Origin: an uncultured bacterium
Lineage (GTDB): Bacteria; Cyanobacteriota; Vampirovibrionia; Gastranaerophilales; Gastranaerophilaceae
Length of the DNA: 15,045 nt
Assembly: GCA_902765655.1 (NCBI GenBank)
Contig: CACXAK010000009.1
Span: 1 to 15,045, forward strand
Direction of reading: 5' to 3'
Shown here one piece after another: positions 1 through 9,000 of the stretch. Under the pieces are notes generated by a model, which was given only the letters and a program-made list of their open reading frames with translations, was not told the origin of the DNA and did not search any database. The position numbers and the translations under genes are program-made. Each line of letters starts with the position of its first letter. The stretch's first letter is position 1.

Positions 1-510
1 GGCAAATTTGAAAAACTTAAATATATGCTTGAAGAAATCATATCGGAAGGACACAGAATATTGTTGTTCAGCCAATTTGTCAATATGCTTGACATAATTA
101 AAGCATGGCTTGACCGTGAAGGCATTAAATACGAATACTTAACAGGTAAAACTAAAGATCGTAAAGAAGCGGTTGACAGATTTAATAACGATACAACAAT
201 ACCGATATTCTTGATTAGTTTAAAAGCCGGCGGAACGGGCTTGAACCTGACAGGAGCAGATTATGTAATCCACTATGACCCATGGTGGAACCCTGCTGTT
301 GAAGATCAGGCAACAGACCGTGCATACCGTATCGGACAAACCAAAAAAGTATTTGTATACCGACTTATTACCAAAAATACGGTTGAAGAAAAAATTCAGA
401 AACTCAAAGGGGTTAAACGTGACCTTGTTGACAGCGTAATTTCAGTTGACAGAAATATTACTAAATCTCTTACAATGGATGACATCAGAGAAATCTTCTC
501 CGTTGATTAA
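1..510 (+). CDS. SNF2/Rad54-family DEAD-like helicase, C-terminal part (5' truncated)
   Basis: The reading frame is open from base 1 to a TAA at 508-510, giving about 169 residues of the C-terminal RecA-like lobe of a SNF2 superfamily-2 ATPase. Visible motifs in order are RILLFSQF (motif IV region), SLKAGGTGLNLT (motif V) and the run from YDPWWNPAVE to DRAYRIGQ (motif VI with the arginine finger). This lobe couples ATP hydrolysis to movement on duplex DNA; bacterial members (HepA/RapA-like and stand-alone SNF2 proteins) act on DNA or DNA-bound RNA polymerase. Its substrate cannot be told from this fragment. The N-terminal lobe with Walker A/B lies outside the window. The start is not visible; the internal ATG at 25 is not a start, since the conserved frame continues upstream. 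No terminator hairpin follows it. The family call is secure; the specific role is unknown. Confidence 0.93.
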   Translation, partial: GKFEKLKYMLEEIISEGHRILLFSQFVNMLDIIKAWLDREGIKYEYLTGKTKDRKEAVDRFNNDTTIPIFLISLKAGGTGLNLTGADYVIHYDPWWNPAVEDQATDRAYRIGQTKKVFVYRLITKNTVEEKIQKLKGVKRDLVDSVISVDRNITKSLTMDDIREIFSVD

Positions 511-737
511 TTGTGATCTGATATTTGATTATTTTTATTTAAATCGCTGTATCTATTCTTGCACAAGCATTTCAGGACTAATGTCAAAACTCACTGTTTA
601 TGCAGCATACGGCATGCCGATAAGATTTTAAATAACGCTAAAAAGCAGTCATAGTCAAATGTATAGGTATATAAAAATTATTGTGAAGTTTTATTACAAA
701 AATTTATGGAATTATTGTATTTTTTACGCTAATTTTC

Positions 738-765
738 TTGACTATAAATATTTATGTAATACGAT
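738..765 (+). promoter_or_regulatory. Candidate promoter for rpoB-rpoC1-rpoC2
   Basis: A -35 box TTGACT (738-743, 5/6 to consensus) is followed by a 16-bp spacer and a -10 box TACGAT (760-765, 4/6, keeping the key T, A and final T). Transcription would start near 772 and leave a 5' leader of roughly 185 bases before rpoB. This is the best pair I found by eye in the gap. A second pair, TTGAAC at 881 and TAAGTT at 903, is weaker. Confidence 0.45.
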
Positions 766-872
766 TAGATAACATGCAAAATGTAAAGTAAGGCGAACTA
801 TGCCTGTTTGACGAAAAGTTTGAATATGAGCAGATTTTACCTACTTTATAAACCCATGAAAATTGCATTATT

Positions 873-896
873 TGTTCATTTTGAACAGAGGGTTCA
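873..896 (+). promoter_or_regulatory. Overlapping hairpins in the rpoB leader
   Basis: TGTTCA (873-878) pairs perfectly with TGAACA (882-887) across a 3-base loop. The same TGAAC (882-886) can instead pair with GTTCA (892-896) across a 5-base loop. The two stems share an arm and exclude each other. They lie about 65 bases before the rpoB start. A regulatory switch is possible but unproven; as DNA the same symmetry could be a protein site. Confidence 0.35.
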
Positions 897-958
897 CAGC
901 CATAAGTTAGAAAAATTTTTTAGTAGTACGTACACCATTTATTTTATGAGGTGATTTA

Positions 959-3900
959 ATGTCTGAGACAAAATACGAAAAAAGGGTAACGCCAATGGGT
1001 ATCCCGCATACTCGTTTGGACGATTTACCGGATCTTATTGAAGTGCAGAAAAAATCCTTTGAATGGTTTTTAACAGAAGGTTTGAAAGAAGAATTACTTG
1101 CTTTCTCACCAATTAAAGACTATACAGGCAGATTAGAATTGCACTTTTTACCAAACTATACTTTCGACAATGCAAAGTATACAATTGAAGAAGCAAGAAT
1201 TCATGACGCAACTTACGCAAAACAATTAAGAGTCATGATAAGACTTGTAAACCGTGACAGCGGTGAAATTAAGGAACAGGAAGTTTACATCGGTGACATT
1301 CCGACAATGACTGACAAAGGTACATTCATTGTAAACGGTGCAGAACGTGTAATCGTTTCTCAAATCGTTCGTTCACCGGGTGTTTATTTTGACAAAACCA
1401 TTTCTCCAAACGGGAAACGTTTGTACAACGCTACAATGATTCCTAACCGTGGAGCATGGGTTAAATTTGAAACTGATGCCAATGATGTTATTCACGTTAA
1501 GATTGACAAAAACAGAAAAATCTTGGCTACAACATTATTGAAAGCAATGGGTATCACTGTTGCAGAAATGGAATCAAAATTTACTCACTTTGATTTCTTA
1601 AAGAAAACTTTGGATAAAGATACAGCTGAAACAACAGATGATGCTTTAATCGATTTATACAAAAAGTTAAGACCGGGAGATCCGGCATCTCCACAGGGCG
1701 GACGTCAGATTTTGGAATCAAGATTCTTTGATGCTAAAAAATATGACATCGGTCGTGTAGGTCGTTATAAATTAAACAAAAAATTAAATTTGAATGTTCC
1801 TGCAAACCAGAGAACATTAACAGTTGAAGATATCGTTTCAACAATCGAATATTTGGTTAACTTAACTTATGACGAAGGTACGTTGGATGATATCGACCAC
1901 TTGGGTAACAGAAGAATCCGCTCGGTTGGTGAATTATTACAAAACCAATTCAGAGTCGGTCTTTCAAGAATCGAAAGAATCGTAAAAGAAAGAATGACAT
2001 TGCAGGATTCTGAAACATTAACTCCGTTGAATTTATTGAACACTAAACCGTTAGTTGCTTCATTAAAAGAATTTTTCGGAAGTTCTCAGTTATCACAATT
2101 TATGGATCAAACCAACCCGCTTGCTGAATTAACTCACAAAAGACGTATTTCAGCATTAGGGCCGGGCGGTTTGCAAAGAGAAAGAGCGGGCTTCCCTGTC
2201 CGTGATATTCACCCTTCTCACTACGGACGTATTTGTCCTATTGAAACTCCGGAAGGTCCAAACGCAGGTTTGATCGGTTCATTAGCTACTCACGCAAGAG
2301 TTAATGATTACGGCTTTATCGAATCTCCGTTCTTTGTTGTTAAAGACGGCGTTGTAACTGATGAAGTTGTTTATATGACAGCAGACGCCGATGAAAACTA
2401 TCGTTGCGCTCCTGCCGATGTTAAATTGAATAAAGACAGAACATTTAAAGAAGACATCGTTCCTGTAAGATACCGTTCAGAATTCGTTATGGAACCGGCA
2501 TCTAAAGTCGACTATGTCGGTGTATGTCCTATTCAGATTATTTCTGTCGCAACTTCAATGATTCCGTTCATTGAACACGACGATGCTAACCGTGCATTGA
2601 TGGGTTCTAACATGCAGCGTCAGGCAGTACCTCTTTTGATTACTCAAAGACCAAGAGTTGGTACAGGTCTTGAATCACGTGTTGCAAAAGACTCAGGCAT
2701 GGTTGTTGTCGCTGACGTTGACGGAACAGTTGAAAGAGTTGTCGGTGAAGAAATCGTAATCAGAGATCAACACAACAAATCTCACATATATACATTAATG
2801 AAATATGTAAGAAGTAACCAAGATACTTGTATTAACCAAAGACCTATCGTTCACGAGGGAGATAAAGTTAAAGCAGGCGATGTAATCGCTGATGGTGCAT
2901 CAACTTGCGGCGGAGAGCTTTCATTAGGTAAAAACATTCTCGTAGCTTACATGCCTTGGGAAGGTTATAACTATGAAGACGCTATCCTGCTTTCAGAAAG
3001 ATGCGTACACGATGACATCTTTACTTCATTACACATTGAAAAATTAGAAATTGAAGCACGTCAAACAAAACTCGGACCTGAAGAAATTACCCGTGAAATT
3101 CCGAATGTATCAGAAGATGCACTTCGTCATTTGGATGAACGCGGTATTGTTCGTATCGGTGCAAGAGTTTATCCTGATGATATTCTTGTTGGTAAAGTTA
3201 CTCCGAAAGGTGAATCTGAACATCCGCCTGAAGAAAAATTGTTAAGAGCAATCTTTGCCGAAAAAGCAAGAGATGTAAAAGATAATTCATTGAGAGTACC
3301 TCACGGCGGCGGCGGAAGAGTCCTCGACGTCAAGGTATTCGACAGAGAAAAAGGTGATGAATTACCACCGGGAGCTAATACGGTAATCCGAGTTTATATT
3401 GCTCAAAAACGTAAAGTTTCAGTCGGTGATAAACTTTCAGGACGTCACGGTAACAAAGGTATCGTATCAAGAATTCTTCCAAAAGAAGATATGCCATTCT
3501 TACCTGATGGTACTCCTGTAGATATCGTTTTGAATCCGCTTGGTGTTCCTTCCCGTATGAACGTTGGTCAAACTTACGAATTATTGTTAGGTTTGGCTGC
3601 ATACCTGACAGGTAAACACTATGAGGCACCTGCATTTGATGAAATGTATGGCGAAAACGAATCAGAAATCGTTACTAAAGGTGAATTGTTAGAAGGTATC
3701 AAAAAATCAGGTGCAACCTGGGTTGGCGAAGACGGTAAGGTAACACTTATCGACGGAAGAACGGGTGAACCGTTTGACAGACCTGTTGCTGTTGGTTTGA
3801 CATACTTCCTTAAATTAGTTCACTTGGTAGATGATAAAATTCACGCAAGAAGTACAGGTCCTTATTCACTTGTAACTCAACAGCCATTGGGTGGTAAAGC

Positions 3901-4276
3901 TCAATTCGGCGGTCAGAGATTCGGGGAAATGGAAGTTTGGGCATTAGAAGCTTACGGTGCTGCATATACTCTTCAGGAAATGTTAACAATCAAATCAGAT
4001 GATGTTAACGGAAGAAACAGAGCTTATGAAGCAATCGTTAAGGGCGATAATATCCCAAGACCTGGTATTCCTGAATCATTCAAGGTACTTGTAAGAGAAT
4101 TACAAAGTATCGGTTTGGATATTACGGTATCCAAAAAAGACGGAACAGAAGTAGATTTGATGACAGATATGGACGACTTAAGAAAAGCTGCTCCAAAAAG
4201 AACTTTGTCAGATGTTGATTCAGAGTTGTTGAATATCAACTTCTTTGAAACACCAACTACTTTCGGTGACCTGTAG
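959..4276 (+). CDS. rpoB: RNA polymerase beta subunit
   Basis: This 1105-residue protein is the beta subunit of the core RNA polymerase and forms one wall of the active-site cleft. The length matches compact cyanobacterial-type RpoB, without the large insertions of proteobacterial beta. The rifampicin-pocket segment runs from Q380 through D383, H393, R396 and S398 (equivalent to E. coli Q513, D516, H526, R529, S531). The block ISALGPGGLQRERAGFPVRD follows. The active-site lysines lie in VGDKLSGRHGNKG at K825 and K833 (E. coli K1065/K1073). The ATG is chosen from a good ribosome site GAGGTGA 4 bases upstream and the typical N-terminus. Its rifampicin residues look wild type except for a Thr at the E. 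coli N518 position. rpoC1 follows after 54 bases, in the usual order. Confidence 0.99.
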   Translation: MSETKYEKRVTPMGIPHTRLDDLPDLIEVQKKSFEWFLTEGLKEELLAFSPIKDYTGRLELHFLPNYTFDNAKYTIEEARIHDATYAKQLRVMIRLVNRDSGEIKEQEVYIGDIPTMTDKGTFIVNGAERVIVSQIVRSPGVYFDKTISPNGKRLYNATMIPNRGAWVKFETDANDVIHVKIDKNRKILATTLLKAMGITVAEMESKFTHFDFLKKTLDKDTAETTDDALIDLYKKLRPGDPASPQGGRQILESRFFDAKKYDIGRVGRYKLNKKLNLNVPANQRTLTVEDIVSTIEYLVNLTYDEGTLDDIDHLGNRRIRSVGELLQNQFRVGLSRIERIVKERMTLQDSETLTPLNLLNTKPLVASLKEFFGSSQLSQFMDQTNPLAELTHKRRISALGPGGLQRERAGFPVRDIHPSHYGRICPIETPEGPNAGLIGSLATHARVNDYGFIESPFFVVKDGVVTDEVVYMTADADENYRCAPADVKLNKDRTFKEDIVPVRYRSEFVMEPASKVDYVGVCPIQIISVATSMIPFIEHDDANRALMGSNMQRQAVPLLITQRPRVGTGLESRVAKDSGMVVVADVDGTVERVVGEEIVIRDQHNKSHIYTLMKYVRSNQDTCINQRPIVHEGDKVKAGDVIADGASTCGGELSLGKNILVAYMPWEGYNYEDAILLSERCVHDDIFTSLHIEKLEIEARQTKLGPEEITREIPNVSEDALRHLDERGIVRIGARVYPDDILVGKVTPKGESEHPPEEKLLRAIFAEKARDVKDNSLRVPHGGGGRVLDVKVFDREKGDELPPGANTVIRVYIAQKRKVSVGDKLSGRHGNKGIVSRILPKEDMPFLPDGTPVDIVLNPLGVPSRMNVGQTYELLLGLAAYLTGKHYEAPAFDEMYGENESEIVTKGELLEGIKKSGATWVGEDGKVTLIDGRTGEPFDRPVAVGLTYFLKLVHLVDDKIHARSTGPYSLVTQQPLGGKAQFGGQRFGEMEVWALEAYGAAYTLQEMLTIKSDDVNGRNRAYEAIVKGDNIPRPGIPESFKVLVRELQSIGLDITVSKKDGTEVDLMTDMDDLRKAAPKRTLSDVDSELLNINFFETPTTFGDL

Positions 4277-4286
4277 TAGAATTTTG

Positions 4287-4305
4287 GCGGGGATAACTTC
4301 CCCGC
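4287..4305 (+). promoter_or_regulatory. GC-rich hairpin between rpoB and rpoC1
   Basis: GCGGGG (4287-4292) and CCCCGC (4300-4305) form a perfect 6-bp stem with a 7-base loop, 10 bases after the rpoB stop. It stands out in AT-rich surroundings. No T-tract follows, so it is not a standard intrinsic terminator. The rpoC1 ribosome site AAAGGAGA (4313-4320) begins 7 bases after the stem. It may protect or process the mRNA or tune rpoC1 translation; this is inference. Confidence 0.55.
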
Positions 4306-4330
4306 ACAACATAAAGGAGAAAATTTAAAA

Positions 4331-6037
4331 ATGTCAACAAGCATAGATTATTTTGACTATATACGAATAAGTATTGCGTCTCCGGAAAGAATACTTCAAT
4401 GGTCACACGGCGAAGTTACAAAACCGGAAACAATAAACTATCGTACATTAAAACCGGAAAGAGACGGTTTGTTCTGCGAAAGAATTTTCGGACCGACAAA
4501 GGACTGGGAATGTTATTGCGGAAAGTATAAAAGAGTAAGACATAAAGGTATTATCTGCGAACGCTGCGGTGTTGAAGTTACGGATTCAAAAGTAAGACGT
4601 CACAGAATGGGACACATTAAACTTGCTGCTCCTGTTTCTCACATCTGGTTTTTGAAAGGTATTCCTTCATATCTTGGCTTGCTTTTAGATATGACTTTGA
4701 AAAATCTTGAACAAGTTATCTATTTCAACAGCTATGTTGTATTAGACGGCGGAGACTCAGATTTCAAAAAACTTCAGTTATTATCTGAAGAAGAATACGA
4801 AGATTATATGGCTGAAAACGAAGAATCTACATTGAAAGTCGGTATCGGTGCTGAAGCTATTCAACAATTACTTGGAGAAATAGATATCAATGCTTTGGCT
4901 GAAGAAATCAGAACAGAATTAGAAGGCAGCGTTTCAGTTCAGAAAAAATCTAAATTAATCAAGAGATTAAGATTATTAGATAACTTAATTCAGTCAGGTA
5001 CAAATCCGACATGGATGATAATGGATGTAATCCCTGTTACTCCTCCGGATTTAAGACCAATGGTTCAATTAGACGGCGGCAGATTTGCTACATCTGACTT
5101 GAACGACTTATACAGACGTGTAATAAACAGAAACAATCGTTTACAACGTTTATTGGAAATGGGTGCACCTGAAATTATCGTCAGAAACGAAAAACGTATG
5201 CTTCAGGAAGCCGTTGACGCTTTAATTGATAACGGCAGAAGAGGCAGAACAGTTGTCGGTCCTAACAACAGAGCACTGAAATCATTATCTAACATCATTG
5301 AAGGTAAACAAGGTCGTTTCCGTCAGAACTTGTTAGGTAAACGTGTTGACTATTCAGGTCGTTCAGTAATCGTTGTCGGTCCGTCATTGAGATTGAATCA
5401 ATGCGGTTTGCCGAAAGAAATGGCTATCGAATTGTTTAAACCGTTTGTTATTAATAAATTAATAGAAAGAGGATACGTTCAAAATATTAAATCAGCTAAG
5501 AAGAAGATTGAACGTTCGGATCCTGTCATTTGGGATATCTTAGAAGAAGTTATCGACGGGCACCCGGTATTATTGAACCGTGCTCCAACGCTTCACAGAT
5601 TAGGTATCCAGGCATTTGAACCAAAACTTGTTGAAGGTCGTGCTATTCAGTTACATCCGTTAGCTTGTACAGCGTTCAACGCTGATTTCGACGGCGACCA
5701 AATGGCTGTTCACGTACCTTTATCAATCGAAGCACAGGCAGAAGCAAGAATGTTAATGTTAGCTACTAATAACTTACTTGCACCTGCAAACGGAAAACCG
5801 ATTGTATCTCCTTCTCAGGATATGGTCTTGGGTATGTACTACTTAACGACTATGAAAGATCCTAATCAGGAAGTACAAGGTTACTTCTACAGCTTCGAAG
5901 ATGCAATTTCGGCATTTGAAGTTAAGGTAATCAAACTTCACGATAAGATTGTTGTTCGTGACAGAAAAGGCGAAAGAATCGAAACTACTGTCGGAAGAAT
6001 TATCTTTAACGAAGAAATAAGAAAAGCGTTAGTTTAA
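4331..6037 (+). CDS. rpoC1: RNA polymerase gamma subunit (N-terminal part of beta-prime)
   Basis: This 568-residue protein corresponds to the N-terminal part of beta-prime and carries the catalytic centre. A zinc ribbon is formed by C61, C63, C76 and C79. The clamp, lid and rudder region is followed by NRAPTLHRLGIQAFEP and the magnesium loop NADFDGDQ at residues 450-457 (D452, D454, D456). The protein ends just after the GRIIFNEE block, the place where cyanobacterial and plastid RpoC1 ends. From memory it is some 50 residues shorter than typical cyanobacterial RpoC1. The missing parts are a short stretch near the N-terminus and a segment before the C-terminus. The ATG has AAAGGAGA 10 bases upstream. 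A true stop, a 29-base gap and a fresh ribosome site before rpoC2 show a genuine gene split rather than a sequencing error. Confidence 0.98.
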   Translation: MSTSIDYFDYIRISIASPERILQWSHGEVTKPETINYRTLKPERDGLFCERIFGPTKDWECYCGKYKRVRHKGIICERCGVEVTDSKVRRHRMGHIKLAAPVSHIWFLKGIPSYLGLLLDMTLKNLEQVIYFNSYVVLDGGDSDFKKLQLLSEEEYEDYMAENEESTLKVGIGAEAIQQLLGEIDINALAEEIRTELEGSVSVQKKSKLIKRLRLLDNLIQSGTNPTWMIMDVIPVTPPDLRPMVQLDGGRFATSDLNDLYRRVINRNNRLQRLLEMGAPEIIVRNEKRMLQEAVDALIDNGRRGRTVVGPNNRALKSLSNIIEGKQGRFRQNLLGKRVDYSGRSVIVVGPSLRLNQCGLPKEMAIELFKPFVINKLIERGYVQNIKSAKKKIERSDPVIWDILEEVIDGHPVLLNRAPTLHRLGIQAFEPKLVEGRAIQLHPLACTAFNADFDGDQMAVHVPLSIEAQAEARMLMLATNNLLAPANGKPIVSPSQDMVLGMYYLTTMKDPNQEVQGYFYSFEDAISAFEVKVIKLHDKIVVRDRKGERIETTVGRIIFNEEIRKALV

Positions 6038-6066
6038 TTGAAAACTCAAATAAAAAGGGAAAACAA

Positions 6067-9000
6067 ATGGAAATGACATATACACATACAAAAAAAGATC
6101 CTGATTTCATTAATAAACAAATGGATAAAGGTTCATTAAAAAAACTGTTAGGTCAAATGTATTTGGAATATGGCGGAGCAAAAGAAGCAAACCTTGCCGA
6201 TGCTTTAAAAACATTGGGTTACAAATATGCAACTATGTCCGGTACTACTATTTCAATTGCCGACTTATCAGTTCCAGAATCTAAAAAAGATTTGTTGAAA
6301 TCAGCAGAAAAGGAAATTGAAGTATCACAAAACAGATACTTAAAAGGTGAGATCACAGAAGTCGAAAGATATACAAAAGTTATCGATACCTGGGCTGAAA
6401 CAACAGCTAAGCTGACAGAACAGGTTGTAGAAAACTTTGACAGATTAAACCCTGTTTATATGATGGCATTCTCAGGTGCGAGAGGTAACTTATCTCAGGT
6501 ATCTCAGTTGGTAGGTATGCGTGGTTTGATGGCTGATACACAAGGTCAGATTATCGACTTGCCTATTAAATCAAACTTTAAAGAAGGTTTGTCTGTTACC
6601 GAATACATCATTTCATCTTACGGTGCAAGAAAAGGTCTTGTAGATACAGCGTTGAAAACAGCCGATTCAGGTTATTTGACAAGACGTTTGGTTGACGTTG
6701 CGCAAGACGTTATCGTAAGAGATGAAGATTGCCACACTGATAAATATATCGATTTGAAACCGATTATGGATGGTGATGCAATTATTGTTCCTTTAATCGA
6801 CAGATTATTGGGCAGAACAGTTGCACAAGACATAACAGATAAAGACGGCAACGTAATTATCACTAACGGAACAACATTAAATAGAGATGATATTAAGAAA
6901 ATTTCAGGTTTAGACCTGCAAAATTTAAGAGTACGTTCAGCATTGACCTGCGGTTTGGAATACGGTGTATGCCAAAAATGCTATGGTTGGGCATTAACAT
7001 CACAAAAACTTGTTGATGTAGGTGAATCAATCGGTATTATCGCAGCTCAGTCAATCGGTGAACCGGGTACACAGCTTACGATGAGAACATTCCACACAGG
7101 TGGTGCTGTCGGCGTTAAAGAAGCAATGAAAGAAATTAAAGCACACGAAGCAGGTACCGTAATCTCTAAAATTAAAACAAGAGAACTCAGAACCCGTCAC
7201 GGGGATGTTGTTCAGGTTGCAATGTATGAAGCTGATTTGGAAGTTAAAGGCGAAAAAAGAACTTCTAAATATCACATTCCTGCAGGCGCAACAGTATTTG
7301 TTAAAGATGGTGATAAAGTTACCAAGGGCTTTAAAATGGCAGAACATGCTCCTCAATCAAGCAGCGATTCAAGCCGTTTGACAGAAAAAGCTCAAAAAGA
7401 TATTATTTCTGACATCAGCGGTGAAGTTGTATTTGACGGATTCAAAGCTGATGAAAAGAAAGACAGACAAGGCAACGTATTAAGAACCACAAACAAACAA
7501 GGTATTGTTTGGGTATTAGGCGGCGATGTATACACATTACCGGGCGGTTCAAAAGTTCTTGTCAAAGACGGTCAAAAAGTATCTGAAGGCGAAAAACTTG
7601 CTGAAACTCTTACAATCTGCGAACACGGCGGTGAAGTCAGAGTCGGCAGCGATTTAGTCGTTGAAGATGCTAAATTTGACGGTAAGAAAATTAAAAAGAT
7701 TGTTTCAGGGAAAGAATTGACAATCGTTATTGCTTCTTTAGCTCCTGAAAATGCATCTTTTGAACAAACTAAAAAAGAACAAATCTGGACAGTTGATAAA
7801 ACCGGTGAAAAATATATCGTTAAGGCAGTTGTAGATACAACAGTTGAAAACGGTATGATTATCGGGGAACTTATTGATGATGATTGTTCAGTTCCATCTT
7901 CAGGTGAAATCAGATACGTTGATGTTGAAGTTGACGAAAATCAGATTATTACAAAACCCGGTAAAGTTGTATTCATTCCTGAAGAAGTTCATCAAATCAA
8001 CAAAGATGCAACACTTAAAATGGTTGAAAACGGAACTACAGTTACAGCAGGTACAGAAGTTGTAAAAGACGTGTACTGCCACATTGATGGTGTTGTTGAA
8101 TTTAAAGAATACAATGATGTAATTCACGAAATTACAATAAGACCCGGTGAAGTTCATACTTTATCAAGCATTCAGGAATTGAAAGTTGATGAAGGTGAAG
8201 TTATCAAAAAAGGAACAGTTATCGCTGAAGGTATAAAAGCCAAAACTACTTCTGTTGTAACCATTATGGATTCTTCAGTTGAAGATTTGGCAATTGAAGA
8301 TTTGGACGAAGAAATGGATGCTTCAATGGGTCTTGATGAAGATGCTATTGAAAATCAACCTGTTCAAATTTTAGTCAGACCTGTTCAGGTATTGGATATT
8401 GAACAAAAAGACGTATCAATCAAATTTAATTCTTCAGATGAATTGATTGATGTTGTTCCTGTAACTCAATTACAATACAAAGACGGTGCAAGAGTCAGAA
8501 ACATTGACGGTGCGACCATTACAAGAACAAGTTTGGTTCTCCAGATGGGCGGTTATTTATCTCACCTTAAAGGTGTTGTAGAACTTGATTCTCACGGAGA
8601 ATTAAGAATCGTTGTACTTGAAAACCTGATTGTTCGTCGTGAACTTGAAGGTTCTGCTAATAATTCACTTCAAACTGAACTTTTGGTAAAAGACGGTCAG
8701 GTAATTGATCCAAAGACTCCTGTTGCAAAAACTCAGGTATTAGCGTTACACGATGCAGTTGCATCAATCAAAGATAAAGAAGAAGAAGCAAGAAGATTAT
8801 TGTTAATTTCTGAAAGTTCATATACTGATGTTAAAATCAAAGGTAAAGCAACAGTTAAGAAGGGCGAATTAATCAAAACTGACAGTGAAATTGCTGACAG
8901 CGGCGAAAAATCACCAATTTCAGGTATTGTTACTGCAGTAAACAAAGGCAGTGTTTCAATCAGAGTAGGTCGTCCATACTTAATCAGCCCTGGTACTATG

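Larger units (their letters stand above)
511..958. other. Intergenic gap: 3' end of helicase gene and rpoB leader
   Basis: No gene is supported in these 448 bases. An open frame at 446-631 overlaps the helicase end, has low-complexity composition and no ribosome site, so it is treated as chance. The stretch is very AT-rich. It holds a perfect 10-bp palindrome CGGCATGCCG at 610-619, a candidate sigma70-type promoter at 738-765, an rpoB leader of about 185 bases with overlapping hairpins at 873-896, and the rpoB Shine-Dalgarno GAGGTGA at 948-954. No ribosomal protein gene (rplJ/rplL) stands directly before rpoB, unlike the arrangement in proteobacteria. Confidence 0.6.

Noticed and set aside
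610..619. Palindrome CGGCATGCCG as terminator of the helicase gene
   Set aside because: It has no loop and no T run, and lies 100 bases after the stop.
446..631. Small plus-strand open frame overlapping the helicase end
   Set aside because: It overlaps a conserved gene in another frame, has no ribosome site and no recognisable family features.
651..745. ATAGTCAA and TTGACTAT as an 8-bp inverted repeat around the rpoB promoter
   Set aside because: Arms are 79 bases apart and short; chance is likely in AT-rich sequence.
511..958. tRNA or ribosomal protein gene before rpoB
   Set aside because: No tRNA-like fold or conserved T-loop sequence and no open frame resembling L10 or L7/L12 could be found.
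6038..6066. rpoC split as an assembly frameshift
   Set aside because: There is a clear stop, a 29-base gap, a new ribosome site and a family-typical start on each side; the site matches the known cyanobacterial split.
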